A program made the translations under genes and the position numbers. A model generated the notes under the pieces. It was not told where the DNA came from. It searched no databases and saw only the letters and a program-made list of their open reading frames with translations. This document shows, piece by piece, positions 43,239-47,282 of a DNA stretch of 47,282 nucleotides (the first letter of the stretch is position 1; the number at the start of each line of letters is the position of its first letter). This DNA comes from Lachnospiraceae bacterium (GTDB lineage Bacteria > Bacillota > Clostridia > Lachnospirales > Lachnospiraceae): positions 1-47,282 of the forward strand of contig JAFYZH010000001.1 of NCBI GenBank assembly GCA_017548765.1, in the 5' to 3' direction.

Positions 43239-44513
43239 TCAGTCTACGGTCTTATAATTCGAGATATAAAGGCGGAACTTCTCCGTGAGCAGCTCGTACT
43301 CAATATCATCCTCTGTATAGTAATGAAACAGTTCCTCTTCATTTTCCAGTTTGTTCTCTTCGATCAAACTTTTCTTAAGTGCTTCTATCTCGCTGTCTTC
43401 GACCTTAATTTCATTTTTCTGGCAGATACCCAGGATCGTGAGTTTCTGAAGTGCATACTGTGCGCCGTTTTCCTTCAACATAGTATCGACCTCCGCCTCG
43501 GTATAACCGGCATTTTCCAGATAGGTCGCACGGTCGATGCCGTAGATCGCGCACATCTGATCGATTCGGTAGTACTGTTGCTTAACGTATTCGTTGATCA
43601 GGCCTTCGTGCTGCTTCTTCTCTTTTACGGCAGACAGGATCTTCTTTGCGATGAACGAATCATGGTAGTACGCACGGATCTCGCCTTCTACTTCATCGCT
43701 GTAGGCCTTAAACGTAGGATACAGACCTGCAGACTTCTCATCCAGTTCGGCATCCGTCACCGTCGGAAGTGCCTTTACCGCTTTGATCGTCACCTTGAAT
43801 ACGGCAGGCTTTCCTGCGAGGTCGGTGGCACGGTAGTCCTCGGGAAATGTTACATTCACATCAAACGTTTCGCCTTTTTTCTTTCCGATGATCCCATCCT
43901 CAAATCCGGGAATGAATGATTCGGAACCGATACCAAGCTCTCTGTCCGTGTCCTTACCACCGTCGAAGGCAACACCGTCGATGAAGCCTTCATAATCGAT
44001 AACGACTGTGTCTCCGCCCTCGACCGGACGATCCACCTCTTCTAAAGCGTAACCATACTCGCTCATCAACGCAGTATTAATGTTGTATTTTACGACTGCA
44101 TCGCTGACTGCAAGATCCTCGGTCTTGATCTTCAGATCATCGATCTCGGAGAAGTCAACATAGTCAAACACGTCGATCGAATCCAAAGGAACAACTACTT
44201 CACGCTGATCATACGTAGGATATTCGATCGTCGCCCCGGTCTCAGCGTCCGTCCCCTCTTCGGTGGGAGCTGCCGTTACTTCCTCTGTCGAAGCAGCCGT
44301 GCTCGTCTCTTCTTTTTCGGTTTCGGACGGCGTGGTATCTGCAGCCGTCGTGTCTGCAGCCTGGGCAGTCGTGTCTGCCGTCTGCGCCGTCGTGTCTGCG
44401 ACCTGCGCCGTCGTGTCCGCCTGCGTAGGATCCTCCGTACGCTTAGCGCACGCAGTGACCGATAATGCCAGAGCGGAAACCAGGGCTGCCGCCGTTAACT
44501 TCATTTTTTTCAT
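43239..44513 (-). CDS. trigger-factor-like peptidyl-prolyl isomerase lipoprotein
   Basis: A protein of 424 residues. A lipoprotein signal peptide (KKMKLTAAALVSALALSVTAC, cleavage before Cys22) is followed by a Thr/Ala/Glu-rich linker with four ADTTAQ-type repeats. The FKBP-like PPIase domain follows (GDTVVIDYEGFIDGVAFDGG, FIPGFEDGIIGKKKGE), then a helical C-terminal region like that of trigger factor (KILSAVKEK, INEYVKQQYYRID). The ribosome-binding domain of true trigger factor is missing. It is therefore probably anchored outside the membrane as a folding helper for exported proteins. The start at 44513 has GGAAGG upstream; the frame is open 32 codons further. It is divided from acpP by a terminator. 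Confidence 0.87.
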   Translation of the reverse strand: MKKMKLTAAALVSALALSVTACAKRTEDPTQADTTAQVADTTAQTADTTAQAADTTAADTTPSETEKEETSTAASTEEVTAAPTEEGTDAETGATIEYPTYDQREVVVPLDSIDVFDYVDFSEIDDLKIKTEDLAVSDAVVKYNINTALMSEYGYALEEVDRPVEGGDTVVIDYEGFIDGVAFDGGKDTDRELGIGSESFIPGFEDGIIGKKKGETFDVNVTFPEDYRATDLAGKPAVFKVTIKAVKALPTVTDAELDEKSAGLYPTFKAYSDEVEGEIRAYYHDSFIAKKILSAVKEKKQHEGLINEYVKQQYYRIDQMCAIYGIDRATYLENAGYTEAEVDTMLKENGAQYALQKLTILGICQKNEIKVEDSEIEALKKSLIEENKLENEEELFHYYTEDDIEYELLTEKFRLYISNYKTVD

Positions 44514-44638
44514 TTTCTTACCCTTCCATATATCGTATTCTCGACATCGTTTACCGATGTTCGGGGTCTGCGGATCATAATATACAAAATCCACGAGACA
44601 GTATAACACACATTTTTGAAATTGAAAACTGTTTTTTA

Positions 44639-44668
44639 AAAGGACACACTGCCTGGACCAGGGTCCTA
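44639..44668 (-). terminator. candidate terminator of the 2H phosphoesterase gene
   Basis: AGGAC and GTCCT enclose an inner CCTGG/CCAGG stem, followed by TTTTAAAAAA on the minus strand. It overlaps the stop codon, which is unusual. Confidence 0.4.
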
Positions 44669-45175
44669 CGTCTCTTTCAGATGCACCGTCAGGATGTGCC
44701 TGGTAGGCCAGAATTCGTACAGATAGATCGTATTTACCTTACCTTCCATCGCCGGAAAATCCAGCATGACCTGCTTCAGCGCCTCGGCGATCACGTCCGG
44801 TTTATCGATCAAAAAGGTCGTATGCGCTGACCAGCGGAACACGTCCTTATTATCCGGAAAATGATCCTTCAGCGCCAGCATCTCCTTGCTGACTTCGGGC
44901 GCAACGAACAGAACGTCGTTTTGCGGAAGCCGGAACAGACCGACATGGTTGAATGCAACATCGAACGCGGGAAATGTATCCGCCAACTTCGTAAGACGCT
45001 CCTTCAACTCCTCCTCTCGCTCCGTGTCATACGACCCCAGCGTAAAGTGCATGGGAATGTCCTTCGTCTGGACGCCGGAAAACCCGGCTGCATACAGATC
45101 CTTTTGAATGCCGGACAGACGGGCCTCCGTCGCATCGTCATAACCGGCGAGTACACATATCATTTTATTATCCAT
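44666..45175 (-). CDS. 2H phosphoesterase family protein (2'-5' RNA ligase-like)
   Basis: A protein of 169 residues with the two HxTx motifs of the 2H fold, HFTL near residue 43 and HTTF near 118. Family members hydrolyse or join 2',5' and cyclic phosphate bonds in RNA or nucleotides; the substrate here is not known. It starts 21 bp after a TAA that closes a coding-like frame from the upstream gene, and has GGGAG and AGGA upstream. It is probably cotranscribed with the TPR protein. Confidence 0.85.
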   Translation of the reverse strand: MDNKMICVLAGYDDATEARLSGIQKDLYAAGFSGVQTKDIPMHFTLGSYDTEREEELKERLTKLADTFPAFDVAFNHVGLFRLPQNDVLFVAPEVSKEMLALKDHFPDNKDVFRWSAHTTFLIDKPDVIAEALKQVMLDFPAMEGKVNTIYLYEFWPTRHILTVHLKET

Positions 45176-45278
45176 GATCCTATCTCCCTCGTTTCATTAC
45201 TCCATAGCCTTCCGGACGTCCTGATAGATGACCTCTGGCACGGATCCGTCCTTAACCGGTGCGAGCACAAAATCCGGA

Positions 45279-47282
45279 TCAGTCTTCGATCGCGGCCTCT
45301 GCCTCTTCGATCGTAGCATAACCATAAAGCTGCGCCGTCCGCAGCAGGATCGCCTTCGACAGGTTCTCACCGTTCTGCGCCGCCTGGGCCGTCATGCGCC
45401 CGAAAAGCGTCAGCGTCTGCGGTGAATAGGTCGAGATCTCGCCGCGCAGATACGTCTCGTACGAGGTGCGCCACATCGTGTCCTCGGAAGTGTGGATCAC
45501 GCGCGCCTGTCCGGCAAATTTCGGGTACGCCGCCGCGACTTCCTCCATCCAGCCGACGTAGATCGCAACGATCGCCTCGCGGATCCTTATCTGGTCTGCA
45601 TCCAGTGCGGGCAATGCATCCCGGATCTTTGCATACTCTTTAGGCGCGGTGCTCTCCATCATCCGGCCGTATTTCTCCGTGATCAGATTGCGGCCTTCCG
45701 CCTTTGCCGCCAGCAGGTCCGAAAGATAGGACTCGAGCAGGTCGGCCGGCCAGGTCTCGTACTGGCTGCGGCGCATGATCGAGAAGGTCTCCCAGTCATC
45801 CTGGCAGCCGGCGCGCCCGCCTTCGTTCTGCGTCAGGTCGAAGGCTTCCCACTCAAGCTCGATGATCGACATGACGGCGGCCTCCTTCGGAGCCATCGCA
45901 TCCGCCTTCGCAGAAAGCATCCGCGCGACATCCATAAGTCCGATGGTGCCATTATTCAGTTTCGCATCAGTCTCTTCATCGATATAACCGCCCCGCCTAA
46001 AGAGCGCATATGCCTTAACGATCACTGCGTCGATCGAAGCCTTCGTCGCCTCGGCGTCATCGGTGTGTTCAAACAGAGCCGCGATCGCAGATGCGAAATC
46101 CGCGTCGATCTCGGTCGTGCTGCGGTATAGCCACTTCATATAGGGCGCATAACGGTTCGCCATCAGGTGCAGGAAGCGCATGGATGCGGTCGCAAAACGG
46201 TCCAGATAGAGGCGCGCCGTCACCACATCGCCGCGCTGAAACGCGCGCATGCAGTTGTACGGTCCGCTCTGCTCCGTCAGACCGAGCTGCTGGGCGATCC
46301 TGCGCAGGAGCACGGTCTCCGGGTAGCCGTCCTTCAGCTGCTTAAGCTGTCGGGAAAATGCCCCGCTGCCATCGTAGAACACGTCTCCGTTGGTCGCCTG
46401 TGCCAGGCCCTCCTCGGACACGGCCAGCCATTCCTCCTGTGTCGCGGGAACCTTCGGCAGGCCGAACATGCGCCGGAAGAAATCCGAAGTCTTCATCACG
46501 CCAACGCGGCCCTCCGTCTCATTGGCCGAAGCAAAGCGCGTGTAGCCCATGTAAGTCGGAGGCAGCAACGCATAGGCCGTGCGGAGCTCCTTCTCCTGCT
46601 CCTCGCTCACGCTGTCATCGATCCAGATGCAGAAGCCCGGACCGAAGTCGTGGTCGCGAGAAACCTTATCGTCATAGCCGAAGCATTCCGAGCCCTCGCC
46701 CATCAGGCCGCAGGCGATCTGCGGAAGCCTCGTCTTGAAATTTCGTTTATAAATCGGCAACCAGAACGCACGGTAATACCGCCGGCAGATCTCCATGCCG
46801 GACAGGCTCTCATGATACTCCCGTGCCGTCGTGCCCATGCCACGGTAGGCCTCCTCGAGATGCTCCGAAACGATCTCGTGGAAGTTGTTTGCGCCCATGT
46901 GGAAACGAATCTCGGAAAGGGCCGTCTCATAATACTCCGCCGCACGCTCGTACTCTTTGCGCCGCAGGCAGAGGTCACCCATGCCCGAGAGCGCCGCGCT
47001 GTAGTGGAAGTCTGACGGCGTCAGTCCGGTGAAGAACGAAAGCGCCTGCGTTAACAGTTCCTCCGCCTCCGCGTCCTGGTCCATGTGCTGTTTGGACAAT
47101 GCGATATTCGTCAGGGAGATCGCTTCCTTCGTGGAAAGATCCTTCACACGCTCGGCGTTCTGTGCCTCGCGTGCTTCCTTCAGGTTCTCCCGCACGATGG
47201 CGAGCGCCTTCTCGCCTTCACTCGCCGCGCTGACAAAATCACCCTTCTCCTGCAGGAGCAGGCTCAGGTTGTTCTGCAGACT
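45279..47282 (-). CDS. TPR-DUF4037-DUF4125-like protein, partial (5' end off the window)
   Basis: The frame is open to the right edge, so the N-terminus is missing; at least 667 residues are present. TPR-like helices (SLQNNLSLLLQEKGDF, AEELLTQALSFFTGLTPSDF, YERAAEYYETALSEIR) come first. Then comes a DUF4037-type, nucleotidyltransferase-like block (GEGSECFGYDDKVSRDHDFG) and, at the C-terminus, a DUF4125-type region (NEGGRAGCQDDWETFSIMRR). DUF assignments are from memory. It ends EEAEAAIED and TGA. Directly after the stop, the +1 frame continues with protein-like sequence to 45197, so the true C-terminus may be longer. Function unknown. Confidence 0.75.
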   Translation of the reverse strand, partial: SLQNNLSLLLQEKGDFVSAASEGEKALAIVRENLKEAREAQNAERVKDLSTKEAISLTNIALSKQHMDQDAEAEELLTQALSFFTGLTPSDFHYSAALSGMGDLCLRRKEYERAAEYYETALSEIRFHMGANNFHEIVSEHLEEAYRGMGTTAREYHESLSGMEICRRYYRAFWLPIYKRNFKTRLPQIACGLMGEGSECFGYDDKVSRDHDFGPGFCIWIDDSVSEEQEKELRTAYALLPPTYMGYTRFASANETEGRVGVMKTSDFFRRMFGLPKVPATQEEWLAVSEEGLAQATNGDVFYDGSGAFSRQLKQLKDGYPETVLLRRIAQQLGLTEQSGPYNCMRAFQRGDVVTARLYLDRFATASMRFLHLMANRYAPYMKWLYRSTTEIDADFASAIAALFEHTDDAEATKASIDAVIVKAYALFRRGGYIDEETDAKLNNGTIGLMDVARMLSAKADAMAPKEAAVMSIIELEWEAFDLTQNEGGRAGCQDDWETFSIMRRSQYETWPADLLESYLSDLLAAKAEGRNLITEKYGRMMESTAPKEYAKIRDALPALDADQIRIREAIVAIYVGWMEEVAAAYPKFAGQARVIHTSEDTMWRTSYETYLRGEISTYSPQTLTLFGRMTAQAAQNGENLSKAILLRTAQLYGYATIEEAEAAIED

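Overview
The window looks like a stretch of chromosome from a moderately GC-rich Gram-positive anaerobe of the Clostridia, most likely Lachnospiraceae. The pointers are DUF5721- and DUF5688-type proteins, FabK/FabT-type fatty-acid synthesis, QueH, an acetyl-CoA-type MetA, DegV, NAD-dependent ligase and a Firmicutes-like 6S RNA. This placement is an inference from gene content; no rRNA marker is present. Nearly all genes lie on the minus strand. Exceptions are a DUF5721-like gene, a PHP phosphatase, a DUF5688-like gene and tRNA-Arg. No phage, insertion sequence or CRISPR array was seen.

Layout from left to right. At 1-3.3 kb are a 3'-5' exonuclease cut by the window edge, a hexapeptide transferase-like protein and topoisomerase III. 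tRNA-Leu follows, then two small tandem paralogues of unknown function behind degV. After the two plus-strand genes come a membrane-anchored unknown, mutY, an aminopeptidase P and a large ABC-class ATPase. Between that ATPase and an RpoD-like sigma gene sits a compact transcription unit: perfect-spacing promoter, strong Shine-Dalgarno, 20-codon ORF and terminator. It matches no family I recognise. A 6S RNA gene lies directly upstream of the sigma gene. Then come nucleoside phosphorylase, a cyclodeaminase family protein, a GGEEF diguanylate cyclase, acetate kinase, QueH and a second RpoD-like sigma factor with an eightfold acidic DDFK repeat.

From 33.6 kb down to 21.1 kb runs a long unidirectional series: a repeat-rich membrane protein, MoxR ATPase, DUF58 protein, a transglutaminase-like membrane protein, queA, an RluF-type pseudouridine synthase, ligA, metA and a lipid kinase. 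A roughly 200-bp hairpin-rich element with 12-bp inverted ends and 15-bp direct repeats separates the DUF58 and transglutaminase genes.

From 43.1 kb down to 35.1 kb lies one fatty-acid synthesis operon: acpP-fabK-fabD-fabG-fabF-fabZ-accDA-fabH-fabT. Two FabT-like palindromes lie at its promoter, so the distal regulator probably represses its own operon. AccD and AccA are fused in one ORF, and no biotin carboxylase or biotin carrier gene is in the operon. The right end holds a secreted trigger-factor-like lipoprotein, a 2H phosphoesterase and a TPR-DUF4037-DUF4125-like protein that runs off the edge and may have a frameshifted C-terminus.

All calls come from reading the sequence; no searches were run. 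Family names rest on recognised motifs.
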